A model generated the notes under the pieces. The model worked only from the letters and a program-made list of their open reading frames with translations. It was not told where the DNA came from and searched no databases. Source: GCA-003244245 sp049673305 (GTDB taxonomy: Bacteria; Actinomycetota; Actinomycetes; Mycobacteriales; Pseudonocardiaceae). Taken from it: DNA of 64,000 nucleotides. The translations under genes were made by a program, and so were the position numbers. Shown here piece by piece: positions 7,818 to 16,692 of the stretch (positions are counted from its first letter, which is position 1; each line of letters begins with the position of its first letter). The stretch is taken from assembly GCA_049673305.1 (NCBI GenBank), contig JBATXM010000196.1, positions 18,986-82,985 on the forward strand, given 5' to 3'.

Positions 7818-8627
7818 TTACGAGGGTGGCTGCACGCTGCGACGTGTCCGGAGACGGTTGTTGCGGCGCAGGATGAACGGTAGCCTCATCGACTCCCATT
7901 TATCGGCCAGGCCCATTTTGCTCACCCCCGTCAAGCGCTCCTCGAAATGGATGGGAACCTCGACGGCCAAGTATCCGAGGTTTGCGCACCGGTAGTTCAT
8001 CTCGACCTGGAAACTGTATCCGTTGCTGCGTAAGCTGTCCAGATCGATCTGGGTGAGCACATCCGCCCGCCATACCTTGAACCCAGCCGTGGCATCCCTG
8101 ATGCGCATTGTGAGGATAGCGTTTACGTAGACGTTCGCGAATGCCGACAGGAATCGCCGATTGCGCCCCCAATCGCTACTCAGGCTTCCCCCGTTGACGT
8201 AGCGACTACCGATGACGACTCCAGCGTCCAGTGCCAGCAGGGTCCCCAGCATACCGGGGATCGCCTCGGGAGGATGCGACAGGTCAGCATCCATTTGAGC
8301 GACGTAATCGAAACCCCGCTCCAACGCGGCACTCATGCCTGCGGCGTGTGCCCGCCCGATGCCAGCCTTGCCCGGCCGGTGCAGGACGACCATGCGATCA
8401 TGGCCATGCTGGTTCTCGGCCGCCGCGAGATCATCAGCGATGGCGCCGGTGCCGTCCGGCGAATTGTCGTCGGCCACGATGACGGTCAGCCTGGGCAGGG
8501 GTAGGGCAAACAGATGTTTCACCAGAACCGGGAGGGTATCCGCTTCATTGTAGGTTGGGATCACCACGGCAAGCTTGCTGCGGCTCCACTCCGGCGGAAG
8601 CTCGGCGACGCGGGACCTGGGGCTCAC
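7818..8627 (-). CDS. GT2 glycosyltransferase, polyprenol-phosphate mannose synthase type
   Basis: A 269-residue GT-A enzyme. Motifs: VVIPTYNEADTLPVLV (residues about 21-36), ADDNSPDGTG, the DxD-type MDADLSHPPEAIPGML, and FKVWRADVL. This order is typical of DPM1-like polyprenol-phosphate mannose synthases, which move mannose from GDP-mannose to polyprenyl phosphate on the cytoplasmic membrane face for protein mannosylation and lipoglycan synthesis. The protein has no C-terminal transmembrane helices and no fused Lnt domain. Substrate specificity (mannose or glucose) cannot be fixed from sequence. Confidence 0.85.
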   Translation of the reverse strand: MSPRSRVAELPPEWSRSKLAVVIPTYNEADTLPVLVKHLFALPLPRLTVIVADDNSPDGTGAIADDLAAAENQHGHDRMVVLHRPGKAGIGRAHAAGMSAALERGFDYVAQMDADLSHPPEAIPGMLGTLLALDAGVVIGSRYVNGGSLSSDWGRNRRFLSAFANVYVNAILTMRIRDATAGFKVWRADVLTQIDLDSLRSNGYSFQVEMNYRCANLGYLAVEVPIHFEERLTGVSKMGLADKWESMRLPFILRRNNRLRTRRSVQPPS

Positions 8628-8890
8628 TTCACTACACCAATCTCAGTTGGGGTGTCACGGTAACAGTCGCGGGGCACCGCGATCGCGCCTGAATCCTAGC
8701 CCGCAACGATGTCGTCGCCCGGCGGCTCAGTGACGCACGGCCCAGTAACACTCGGCCTAGTGACACCCTGGTGTCGAGGACCCGGTCAGGTCACGCTCGT
8801 CCGTCTGCGGTGCGGTCACCGCCAGCTTGGTTCCGGTCACTCTCGGCCGAATGCCGACCACAGTGGGTGGCCGAGAAGGGCCATGGCACC

Positions 8891-9418
8891 ATGTCGCAGG
8901 TGAGCAGCACGCAGCCCCGCAACGGCCGGCACGCCAAACTGGAACCACCGCCTGCGGTGCCTTCTGTCCCGCTGTCACCCGAAGAACTCCCCCGACTCAC
9001 GGACACCTCCCTGGGCGAACTGGTCCGGGAAGCCGCCACGCACTTCTCTACTCTGTTCCGTTCGGAGGTGGAACTGGCCAAGGCGGAGGTGACCGCCGAG
9101 GTCCGTAAGGGCGTCAAGGGCAGCATCTTCTTCCTCCTCGCGCTGGCGATCGTGCTCTTCAGCCTGTTCTTCCTGTTCATCACGGTGGCCGAGGTCCTGG
9201 CCATCTGGCTGCCGCAGTGGGCCGGGTTCGCCATCGTGTTCGGGCTGATGCTGGTCGCTGCCGCAGGGTGTGCTCTGCTGGGTTGGCGCCGGATGCGCAG
9301 CATCCGCAAACCGGAACGCACGATCAGCACCGTCCGTGACACCGGAGCAGTGTTGACCCGGCGACGCACTGGCCACCCCGTCACTGGCCACTCCGTCACC
9401 GGCCAACCCAGGGAGTGA
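8891..9418 (+). CDS. Phage-holin-type (DUF1469) membrane protein, Rv3669-like
   Basis: About 175 residues from the ATG at 8891. The N-terminus is polar; residues about 40-75 are an amphipathic helix (LGELVREAATHFSTLFRSE, then KAEVTAEVRKG). Two hydrophobic helices follow (SIFFLLALAIVLFSLFFLFI and WAGFAIVFGLMLVAAAGCAL), then a basic tail. This is the Phage_holin_3_6/DUF1469 pattern found in actinobacterial envelopes; it need not be a true holin. The stop overlaps the start of the EphE-like gene by 4 bp, the same pair as Rv3669-Rv3670 in M. tuberculosis. Confidence 0.85.
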   Translation: MSQVSSTQPRNGRHAKLEPPPAVPSVPLSPEELPRLTDTSLGELVREAATHFSTLFRSEVELAKAEVTAEVRKGVKGSIFFLLALAIVLFSLFFLFITVAEVLAIWLPQWAGFAIVFGLMLVAAAGCALLGWRRMRSIRKPERTISTVRDTGAVLTRRRTGHPVTGHSVTGQPRE

Positions 9419-10341
9419 GCCGCCCGCCGGATCCCAGCTCGGTCCGGATTCCTGGGCCGTGGACTCATCGTGACGTATCGGCCAATGGGATCCGGCTGCA
9501 TGTGGCGGAGCTCGGGACGGGCCCGCTGGTGCTTCTGCTGCATGGCTTCCCTGAGTTCTGGTGGTCTTGGCGTCACCAGCTCCCAGCGCTCGCCGCTGCG
9601 GGTCACCGTGCCGTCGCGGTGGACCTGCGCGGCTACGGTGACTCCGACAAGCCCCCCCGAGGATATGACCTGTGGACGCTCTCTGGTGATGTGGCGGGCC
9701 TGATCCGGGCACTCGGGGAACGCCACGCCGACCTGGTCGGGCACGACTGGGGCGGGATTCTCAGCTGGTGCACGGCCGCGCTGCACCCCAGGGTGGTGCG
9801 GTCGGTGGCGGTGCTGGCCGCCGCGCATCCCCGCGTGATGGGCCAAGCGCTGCTGCGCGACCCGGCGCAGCGCTCGGCGGCCCGATACCTGGCCAGCTTT
9901 CAAGCCCCCTGGTGGCCCGAGCGCGGCCTTACCCACGACGGCGCTGCGCTGGTGGAGAGGATCTTGCGCGCCGGGGCAGGCGCACAGTGGTGCGCGTCGA
10001 GCGAATTCAGCGAAGTGGCCCGGCGTTACCGGGAGGCCATGTTGATCCCCGCCGCGGTGCACTGCGCGCTGGAGTACTACCGGTGGGTCGGTCGCTCGCA
10101 GTTCCGCTTCGATGGGCGCCGGCTGTCCCACGCGGTGGACCGGACGGTCGGGGTGCCGGTACTCCAGCTGCACGGTGCCGATGACCCGTACGTGCTGGAG
10201 CGAACCGCGCGCCGCTGCGCCCGCTGGGCCGGTGGGAGCTACCGCTACGAGGTGCTGCCCGGCGTCGGGCACTTCGTGCAACAAGAGGCCCCGGAACGCA
10301 CCACGGCCCTGCTCACCGAGTTCCTGGACACCTCGTGTTGA
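9415..10341 (+). CDS. Alpha/beta hydrolase, epoxide hydrolase EphE-like
   Basis: A 308-residue alpha/beta hydrolase with oxyanion motif LLLHGFPEFWWSW (around residue 40), nucleophile elbow VGHDWGGILS (Asp nucleophile around residue 106) and late His in PGVGHFVQQEAP. An Asp nucleophile and HGFPE motif are typical of epoxide hydrolases rather than esterases. Start GTG overlaps the previous stop. The order holin-like gene then ephE is conserved with mycobacteria, where marP follows; here marP is at 56.3 kb. Exact substrate unknown. Confidence 0.88.
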   Translation: MSRPPDPSSVRIPGPWTHRDVSANGIRLHVAELGTGPLVLLLHGFPEFWWSWRHQLPALAAAGHRAVAVDLRGYGDSDKPPRGYDLWTLSGDVAGLIRALGERHADLVGHDWGGILSWCTAALHPRVVRSVAVLAAAHPRVMGQALLRDPAQRSAARYLASFQAPWWPERGLTHDGAALVERILRAGAGAQWCASSEFSEVARRYREAMLIPAAVHCALEYYRWVGRSQFRFDGRRLSHAVDRTVGVPVLQLHGADDPYVLERTARRCARWAGGSYRYEVLPGVGHFVQQEAPERTTALLTEFLDTSC

Positions 10342-10347
10342 TGATCA

Positions 10348-10437
10348 TTAGCTGGCTACCGGGTTGAGCTGGGGGATGCTCTCGTCAGCGCGGTAGTCCC
10401 GCGCCTCGGTGTCGTCGGTGCCGTTGACGACCCCCAT
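10348..10437 (-). CDS. Possible 29-residue peptide downstream of the SSS transporter
   Basis: An ATG at 10437-10435 directly abuts the transporter stop codon and opens a 29-codon frame ending TAA at 10350-10348. The peptide is acidic and polar (starts MGVVNGTDDTEARDYRADES, ends LNPVAS), with no membrane segment. The zero-distance spacing suggests translational coupling. It may be a real small protein or simply a short open frame in a trailer. Confidence 0.35.
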   Translation of the reverse strand: MGVVNGTDDTEARDYRADESIPQLNPVAS

Positions 10438-11979
10438 CTAGCGTGCCACGACGGTGACCAGCACCGCGACCACGAGATTGCCGAGGAGCGCGATGAATCC
10501 CACGTAGACCTGGGTCAGTGAGCCCGGGAAGGGATGCCACCCGAGGATTGACAGGCGGCTTAGCTCGAGCCCCGTGCCGCCGAAGTGCCCCGCGCCGGTG
10601 GTGGGGTTGGGGATGCTGTCAAGCATCAACAGGCCCCACGCCAACCCGACTGCCCAACCTGCGGCCAGGCCCCAGATGTGAAGCCAGCGGGTGTAGAGCG
10701 CGATCGCCACCATGGGCAACGTCTGCAGAATGATCACACCACCGATCTGCTGCAGGGTGATGGAGTATTGCGGGTCGAGCAACACGATCAGGGTCACCGC
10801 GCCGAACTTGACTACCAGCGAGGCAATCTTGGCCTGTTTGGCTTGCTGCTCGGGAGTGGCGTCGCGATGCAGGTATGCCTTGTAGATGTTGCGGGTCCAC
10901 AGGTTCGCCGCCGCGATCGACATGATTGCGGTCGGAACCAGCGCGCTGATCCCGATGGCCGCCAACGCGATTCCGGCGAACCAGTGGGGGAATTGCCCTT
11001 CGAAGAGCATCGGGATCACGGTGTTGGAGTCCGGCCGGCCGGTGGCCGCATTGACGATTGGCTGCGTGTGCGCCGCGATCGCTGCGTAGCCCAGCAACGC
11101 GAACAAGCCCAGCACCAGCGCATTGATGGGCAGCACCGCCAGGTTGCGTTTGAGTGCGTTTCCGCTGCGGGAGGCCAGTGCACCGGTCATCACATGCGGA
11201 TAGAGGAACAGCGCCAGCCCCGATCCCAGCGCCAGCGTAACGTACTGTAGCTGGTTGCGCTTGTCCAGCAGGATGCCGGCCCGAGGCGACGGTGTGGTAA
11301 TGAACTTCGCGTTCGCGGCGTCGAAGATGGCACCCCACCCACCAAGCTTCACCGACAGGATGATCACAGCGACGATGATCACCAGGTAGATCAGAAATCC
11401 TTTTCCGAAGGCAATGAGCGCTGGGGCCCGCAGGCCGGACCGATAGGTGTAGACCGCGAGGATCACAAACGCGATGAACAGCGGGGCGTGCCCGGCCAAC
11501 CCGGCCCAGTTGAGGCCCATGGTGCGCAGTACTGCCTCCAGTCCGAGTAGTTGCAGGGCGATGTAGAGCATCATCGAGACGATTCCGGTGACCGCCACCA
11601 GCAGAGTCAGGGTGGACGAGCCGTAGCGGCCTTGCACGAAGTCCGCCGGGGTCACATACCTGTGGACCCGCGACACTGACCAGAACCGGATCATCGGCAG
11701 GTACGCCAACGGGTAGACGAACATGGTGAAGGGCAGCCCGTAGAATCCTATCGGTCCGGCACCGAACATCAGTGCGGGCTCCGCGACAAAGGTGTAGGCG
11801 GTGAAGATGTCGCCACTGAGGAGAAACCAGGTGACCCACGAGCCGAACTTGCGACCGCCCAGCCCCCACTCATTGAGCTGATTGAGGCCGCGACCGCTCT
11901 TCCATCGGGCGGCGTAGAAGCCGAGCCCAGTGGCGACGGCGAACAGCAGCGTGAAGACGGCCAGCTCGGTCCAGCGCAC
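10438..11979 (-). CDS. Sodium:solute symporter (monocarboxylate/acetate type)
   Basis: A 513-residue SSS-family permease with 13 or so hydrophobic helices. Signatures: GLGGRKFGSWVTWFLLSGD, FYGLPFTMFVYPLAYL, RYVTPADFVQGRYGS and GISALVPTAIMSIAAANLWTRNIY. It follows a DUF3311 gene by 2 bp, the standard arrangement for MctP-like monocarboxylate transporters. With acetyl-CoA synthetase in the same window, acetate, lactate or pyruvate are plausible substrates (inference). The start is GTG. Confidence 0.92.
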   Translation of the reverse strand: MRWTELAVFTLLFAVATGLGFYAARWKSGRGLNQLNEWGLGGRKFGSWVTWFLLSGDIFTAYTFVAEPALMFGAGPIGFYGLPFTMFVYPLAYLPMIRFWSVSRVHRYVTPADFVQGRYGSSTLTLLVAVTGIVSMMLYIALQLLGLEAVLRTMGLNWAGLAGHAPLFIAFVILAVYTYRSGLRAPALIAFGKGFLIYLVIIVAVIILSVKLGGWGAIFDAANAKFITTPSPRAGILLDKRNQLQYVTLALGSGLALFLYPHVMTGALASRSGNALKRNLAVLPINALVLGLFALLGYAAIAAHTQPIVNAATGRPDSNTVIPMLFEGQFPHWFAGIALAAIGISALVPTAIMSIAAANLWTRNIYKAYLHRDATPEQQAKQAKIASLVVKFGAVTLIVLLDPQYSITLQQIGGVIILQTLPMVAIALYTRWLHIWGLAAGWAVGLAWGLLMLDSIPNPTTGAGHFGGTGLELSRLSILGWHPFPGSLTQVYVGFIALLGNLVVAVLVTVVAR

Positions 11980-11981
11980 GG

Positions 11982-12197
11982 TTATCGCCGATCATCCGTT
12001 TTCAGGTACACCACCAGTACGCAGATCACGCCGAGTGGGATGAAGAGGAACTGGCACCAGTAGAAGAACGGGAAACCGAACAAACGCGGCTTGTCGCTGT
12101 TGTACAGTGGCGTGGCCAGCGCGAGCAGCGGCACCAGGAGCAACAGGTTCCAGCTATTCCAACGTGGCGCTGGGTGGTGACGTGAATCGGTTGGCAT
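11982..12197 (-). CDS. DUF3311 small membrane subunit
   Basis: 71 residues from ATG 12197 (MPTDSRHHPAP). Two hydrophobic helices: NLLLLVPLLALATPLYN and FFYWCQFLFIPLGVICVLVVYL. DUF3311 proteins precede SSS monocarboxylate transporters in actinobacteria and are thought to be accessory subunits. An in-frame upstream start pair at 12215-12218 (MMYGVAKM) is possible but has no better ribosome site. Confidence 0.85.
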   Translation of the reverse strand: MPTDSRHHPAPRWNSWNLLLLVPLLALATPLYNSDKPRLFGFPFFYWCQFLFIPLGVICVLVVYLKTDDRR

Positions 12198-12237
12198 CTT
12201 TGCGACTCCATACATCATGTCAGACCCCACACACCTA

Positions 12238-12579
12238 TCAGAAGAGTCCAACGAACCGTTCAAGATCCTGCGCGGGCAGCTCAGCAAGCTTCGCCCGGGC
12301 CCGACGTGCGGCACGAACGTGAGCTCGCCGACGGCGTGCCGTCGATATGCGGTGTCCAAGGCCCTCGAACAGCGCGACCTCCAGCTGCTCGGCGACCCAC
12401 AAGGGTCGCTGGATGCGGGGCACGGCGTACAGCTCAGCGATCAGCTCGGCTCGACGCGGGTCACCTGGGGGGTAGCCGAGCACGATCAGGCGCAGGCAGA
12501 ACCCCGGGGCGAGCCCGAACACGACGACAACCAACAGCAGGCTCGGCCAGGACGTGACAACTTGCATCAGCTCGGTCAT
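12238..12579 (-). CDS. Membrane-anchored small protein coupled to PadR regulator
   Basis: 113 residues from an ATG at 12579 whose first base is the last base of the PadR gene's TGA. One N-terminal hydrophobic helix (WPSLLLVVVVFGLAPGFCLRLIVLGY) is followed by a soluble helical part with a run of Arg (ARRRRAHVRAARRARAK). I do not recognise a named family. Tight coupling to a PadR regulator suggests that the two proteins work together or that PadR controls its level. Confidence 0.75.
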   Translation of the reverse strand: MTELMQVVTSWPSLLLVVVVFGLAPGFCLRLIVLGYPPGDPRRAELIAELYAVPRIQRPLWVAEQLEVALFEGLGHRISTARRRRAHVRAARRARAKLAELPAQDLERFVGLF

Positions 12580-12926
12580 CAGGTCAACCCTCCCGCCAGG
12601 CGGGCAAACACTGGGTCGCGGCGGGCCGCTGCGAAAACTGCGGCGAACCGCTTGTCGTGGCACGCATCCTGGACAACCGTGCCGAGCGCCAGCCTGCCTT
12701 TGGTGGTCAGCTCGTAGTACCGCCGGGGCGGCCGCTTGTCGCGGATGGTGGTCGGGTCCTCCCAGCCATCCTCGACCCAGCCCTCGTCGAGCATTCGGGT
12801 CAACATCGGGTAGAGCACGCCGGACCGGACGCCGGTCTGCTTGGACAGCTCGTAACCCCAGTGGCGACCCGTCGGGTCGTTCACCAGGGCCATCGCCACT
12901 TGAACCAGAGCGTACGTCGTGCGCAT
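12579..12926 (-). CDS. PadR-family transcriptional regulator
   Basis: 115 residues with the winged-helix PadR pattern: YALVQVAMALV, GYELSKQTGVRSGVLYPML, LTRMLDEGWVEDGWEDP, and KRPPRRYYELTTKG. The C-terminal dimer helix is short, as in PadR subfamily 2 proteins. It probably represses its own operon with the membrane protein gene downstream. The promoter would lie in 12927-13133, shared with the divergent carboxylase operon. Confidence 0.9.
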   Translation of the reverse strand: MRTTYALVQVAMALVNDPTGRHWGYELSKQTGVRSGVLYPMLTRMLDEGWVEDGWEDPTTIRDKRPPRRYYELTTKGRLALGTVVQDACHDKRFAAVFAAARRDPVFARLAGGLT

Positions 12927-13133
12927 GTGACCTACCCTACATAGGTATTCTAAGATGCACCAACCCCGTGCGCTGTTGGCGGGAAAGCACCAGCTGCCCC
13001 CCGGAGCTGCCCAGCGCGTGGTCGGCGCTGTCCGTGAACTCGACGTCAGCGGTGACGTCCTGTGTTGTGGGACACGCCTGGAGCTGGGTAAGCCGCGCTA
13101 ACGTGGGTTCACCAGCGTGGGGAAGGAGCGACG

Positions 13134-14711
13134 ATGGACGCCCTGGCCAGCGCTGTGAACAACCTGGCCAGCGCTGCCGCGGGCAACGTGGCGGCGCACG
13201 CGGCGCTGGTGACCGAGCTGCGCGAGCGGCTGGCGCAAGCCCGGCTGGGGGGATCGCCCCGGGCTCGGCAACGCCATGTCGAGCGCGGCAAGCTCTTGCC
13301 GCGCGATCGGGTGGACTCGCTGGTGGACCCGTCGAGCCCGTTTCTGGAGCTGTCCCCGCTCGCGGCCACCGGCATGTACGGTGACGAGGCGCCGGGCGCC
13401 GGGATCATCACCGGAATCGGGCGGGTGGCCGGGCGGGAGTGCGTGATCGTTGCCAATGATGCCACCGTCAAGGGCGGCACCTACTACCCGATGACGGTCA
13501 AGAAGCATCTGCGCGCTCAAGAGGTGGCGCTGGACAACCATCTGCCGTGCCTCTACCTCGTCGACTCCGGCGGGGCCTACCTGCCCGAACAGGATCAGGT
13601 GTTCCCCGACCGGGAGCACTTCGGCCGGATCTTCTACAACCAGGCGACGATGTCCGCGCGGGGCATCCCGCAGATCGCGGCGGTGCTCGGGTCCTGCACC
13701 GCAGGTGGGGCCTATCTGCCAGCGATGAGCGACGAGGCGGTGATTGTCCGCAATCAGGGCACGATCTTCCTCGGTGGCCCGCCGCTGGTACAGGCCGCGA
13801 CCGGTGAGGTGGTGAGTGCTGAGGAGCTCGGTGGGGCCGCCCTGCACTCCCGCGTCTCCGGGGTCACCGACCACCTTGCCGACGACGACGCCCACGCGCT
13901 GCGGATTGTCCGCGCCATCGTCAGCACCCTCGGGCCGCGCCCGCCCCGGCCATGGGAGGTGATCGCCACCGAGGAACCCACCGTCGCGGGGATCTGCGAT
14001 GTGGTGCCCGTTGATTCCCGAACCAGTTACGACGTCCGCGAGGTGATCACCCGGATCGTCGACGGCTCCCACTTCCACGAGTTCAAGGCCGAGTACGGAA
14101 CCACGCTGGTCACCGGTTTCGCTCGGCTGCATGGGCACCCGGTGGGTCTGGTGGCCAACAACGGGATCCTGTTCAGCGAGTCGGCGCTCAAGGGTGCGCA
14201 TTTCATTGAGCTGTGTGACCAGCGGGGCATTCCGCTGGTGTTCCTGCAGAACATCTCCGGTTTCATGGTGGGCCGGGAGTATGAGGCCGGCGGGATCGCC
14301 AAGAACGGTGCTAAAATGGTCACCGCGGTCGCGACCACCCGGGTGCCCAAGTTGACCGTTATCATCGGCGGCTCATTCGGCGCGGGGAATTACTCGATGT
14401 GCGGCCGGGCCTACTCACCGCGGTTTCTGTTCATGTGGCCCAATGCGCGGATCGCGGTGATGGGCGGGGAGCAGGCCGCCCTGGTGCTCGCCACCGTCCG
14501 TCGCCCGGGCGACCCTGAATCCGAGGTGGCCTTCAAGGACCGCATACATACCCAGTACGAGCATCAAAGTCACCCCTACTACTCGACGGCCCGGTTGTGG
14601 GACGACGGGGTGATCGACCCGGCGGACACCCGGATGGTGCTCGGGCTGGCGCTGTCGGCCTGCGCCCACGCGCCGCTGCCGCCGAGCCGCTTCGGCCTCT
14701 TCCGGATGTGA
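13134..14711 (+). CDS. accD1: Acyl-CoA carboxylase carboxyltransferase (methylcrotonyl-CoA type, beta)
   Basis: 525 residues, the beta subunit that moves carboxyl from biotin to the acyl-CoA. Two crotonase-like halves: SGGAYLPEQDQVFPDREHFG with GSCTAGGAYLPAMSDE, and later GFMVGREYEAGGIAKNGAKM with GGSFGAGNYSMCGRAYSPRF. These are the signatures of 3-methylcrotonyl-CoA carboxylase beta, used in leucine breakdown. The GGAGCG site precedes ATG 13134. The biotin subunit and an acyl-CoA dehydrogenase follow on the same strand, the same set as accD1-accA1-fadE19 in mycobacteria. Confidence 0.93.
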   Translation: MDALASAVNNLASAAAGNVAAHAALVTELRERLAQARLGGSPRARQRHVERGKLLPRDRVDSLVDPSSPFLELSPLAATGMYGDEAPGAGIITGIGRVAGRECVIVANDATVKGGTYYPMTVKKHLRAQEVALDNHLPCLYLVDSGGAYLPEQDQVFPDREHFGRIFYNQATMSARGIPQIAAVLGSCTAGGAYLPAMSDEAVIVRNQGTIFLGGPPLVQAATGEVVSAEELGGAALHSRVSGVTDHLADDDAHALRIVRAIVSTLGPRPPRPWEVIATEEPTVAGICDVVPVDSRTSYDVREVITRIVDGSHFHEFKAEYGTTLVTGFARLHGHPVGLVANNGILFSESALKGAHFIELCDQRGIPLVFLQNISGFMVGREYEAGGIAKNGAKMVTAVATTRVPKLTVIIGGSFGAGNYSMCGRAYSPRFLFMWPNARIAVMGGEQAALVLATVRRPGDPESEVAFKDRIHTQYEHQSHPYYSTARLWDDGVIDPADTRMVLGLALSACAHAPLPPSRFGLFRM

Positions 14712-14717
14712 GTCGCG

Positions 14718-16682
14718 ATGTTCGACACCGTTCTGGTGGCCAACCGCGGTGAGATCGCGGTGCGGGTGATCCGCACGTTGCGCGCGATGGGCGTGCGCTC
14801 CGTGGCCGTGTACAGCGACGCCGACACCACCGCTGCGCACGTCCGGGACGCCGACGTCGCCGTCCGGCTCGGCCCCGCGCCGGCGGCGGCGAGCTACCTG
14901 TCCATCCAGCGGATCCTGGACGCCGCCGCGCGCACCGGCGCGCAGGCCGTGCACCCGGGCTACGGGTTCCTCTCGGAGAACGCCGCCTTCGCCCGGGCCT
15001 GCTCCAGCGCTGGCCTGATCTTCGTCGGCCCACCCGCTGACGCGATGGAGGTGATGGGGGACAAGATCCGGGCCAAGGCGACGGTGGCGGCCGCGGGTAT
15101 TCCGGTGCTGCCTGGCAGCGACGGAAGTGATGAGGCGTTGGTCGCCGGGGCTCACGCACTCGGGTACCCGGTGCTGCTCAAGCCCTCCGCCGGTGGTGGG
15201 GGCAAGGGCATGCGGGTGGTGCACCGCGCGCGGGACCTGCCCGAGGCCATCGCTGGCGCCCGCCGGGAGGCTCGGGGCACCTTCGGTGACGACACGCTGC
15301 TTGTCGAACGGCTGATCGCCACCCCTCGGCACATCGAGATCCAAGTCCTGGCTGATGCGCATGGTGCTGCGGTGCACCTCGGCGAGCGGGAATGCAGCCT
15401 GCAGCGGCGGCATCAGAAGATTATCGAAGAGGCGCCATCGGTGCTGCTGGACGCCGCGACCCGAGCCCGGATGGGTGGGTGCGCGGTGGCCGTCACGCGG
15501 GCCGTGGGGTACACCGGCGCGGGAACGGTCGAGTTTCTCGTGCCGGCGCGCACACCCGACCAGTTCTTCTTCTTGGAGATGAATACCCGGCTGCAGGTCG
15601 AGCACCCGGTCACCGAGCTGGTCACCGGGCTGGACCTGGTGCAGTGGCAGCTGCGGATCGCCGCTGGGGAACCGCTGCAGCTCAGCCAGGGTGACGTGTG
15701 CATCGAGGGCCACGCCGTCGAGGCGCGAATCTACGCCGAGGACCCCGCGAATGGCTTCCTGCCCACGGCAGGGCGGGTCTTGCGGGTGCGCGAGCCCACC
15801 GGGCCGGGCATTCGGGTGGACTCCGGGCTGGCGCCGGGCGACACCGTGGGCAGCGACTACGACCCGCTGCTGGCCAAGGTCATCGCGCACGGCGGCGACC
15901 GGGACACCGCGCTGCGCCGGTTGGATGCCGCGCTGGCCCAGACCAGCATCCTGGGTCTGGGCACCAACGTGGCGTTCCTGCGCGCGCTGCTCGCTGATGC
16001 TGGCGTGCGGGATGGAAACCTGGAGACCGGGTTAGTGGCGCGTCTCGTCTCGCGGTCGGGCTGCCCGGCAGTGCCGGACGACGTGCTCGCCGCGGCGGGA
16101 TTGCGCGCTCTGCTGGCGTTGGAACCCACCGGGCCGGTCGTGGATCCGTTCGCTCTGCCCGGCGGCTGGCGGGTCAGCGAGCCCGCCTGGACCCGCTGGC
16201 GAGTGCAGCCAGCCGGGCGTGACCCGATCGAGGTCCGAACCCGGGGCCGGGCCGCCGCCGCTGAGCTCGTCGTGGGTGAGGGTGCCCAGCTCTGCGGGTC
16301 TGCCTGGTGGGATGGTGCGGATCTGGTCGTCACCCTTGATCGGATCACCCGTCGCTACACCTGCGCTGTTGCGGGCGCTGCGGTGTGGCTGGGCCGCGAC
16401 GGGCACAGCTGGGAGTTGCGCGAGCAGCAGTTCCTCGACGCCGCGCGGCGCACCGAACAGCGCGTCGGCGGAGCGGTGCGCGCTCCGCTGCCCGGTACCG
16501 TCACCGTTGTCGACGTCGCCGAGGGCCAGCAGGTCACCGCAGGTGCCCGGCTGCTCGCGCTCGAGGCGATGAAGATGGAGCATGCGCTCACCGCGCCAGT
16601 GAACGGGGTGGTTCGGGAGCTGCGCGCCCGCCCTGGTGACGCTGTCGAGCGCGACGCCGTGCTGCTGGTCATCGACCCGTAG
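14718..16682 (+). CDS. accA1: Biotin carboxylase / biotin carrier subunit (alpha)
   Basis: 654 residues. Order: biotin carboxylase N-lobe (FDTVLVANRGEIAVRVIRTL), ATP-grasp with KPSAGGGGKGMRVVH (around residue 155) and EMNTRLQVEHPVTE, then C-lobe, a linker, and the C-terminal BCCP domain with the biotinylation motif LEAMKMEH (Lys about residue 618). It carboxylates its own biotin with ATP and bicarbonate. It starts 6 bp after accD1, so the subunits are co-expressed. Length fits the methylcrotonyl/general alpha subunit. Confidence 0.95.
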   Translation: MFDTVLVANRGEIAVRVIRTLRAMGVRSVAVYSDADTTAAHVRDADVAVRLGPAPAAASYLSIQRILDAAARTGAQAVHPGYGFLSENAAFARACSSAGLIFVGPPADAMEVMGDKIRAKATVAAAGIPVLPGSDGSDEALVAGAHALGYPVLLKPSAGGGGKGMRVVHRARDLPEAIAGARREARGTFGDDTLLVERLIATPRHIEIQVLADAHGAAVHLGERECSLQRRHQKIIEEAPSVLLDAATRARMGGCAVAVTRAVGYTGAGTVEFLVPARTPDQFFFLEMNTRLQVEHPVTELVTGLDLVQWQLRIAAGEPLQLSQGDVCIEGHAVEARIYAEDPANGFLPTAGRVLRVREPTGPGIRVDSGLAPGDTVGSDYDPLLAKVIAHGGDRDTALRRLDAALAQTSILGLGTNVAFLRALLADAGVRDGNLETGLVARLVSRSGCPAVPDDVLAAAGLRALLALEPTGPVVDPFALPGGWRVSEPAWTRWRVQPAGRDPIEVRTRGRAAAAELVVGEGAQLCGSAWWDGADLVVTLDRITRRYTCAVAGAAVWLGRDGHSWELREQQFLDAARRTEQRVGGAVRAPLPGTVTVVDVAEGQQVTAGARLLALEAMKMEHALTAPVNGVVRELRARPGDAVERDAVLLVIDP

Positions 16683-16692
16683 AGAGGCTGCC

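Noticed and set aside
8791..10284. Long minus-strand open frame of about 497 codons opposite ephE
   Set aside because: Lies antisense to the holin-like and ephE genes, which have clear domains; composition is that of a GC-rich shadow frame.
10619..11869. Second minus-strand frame of about 416 codons inside the SSS transporter
   Set aside because: Same strand, different frame; Arg/His-rich shadow composition, while the transporter frame shows all family motifs.
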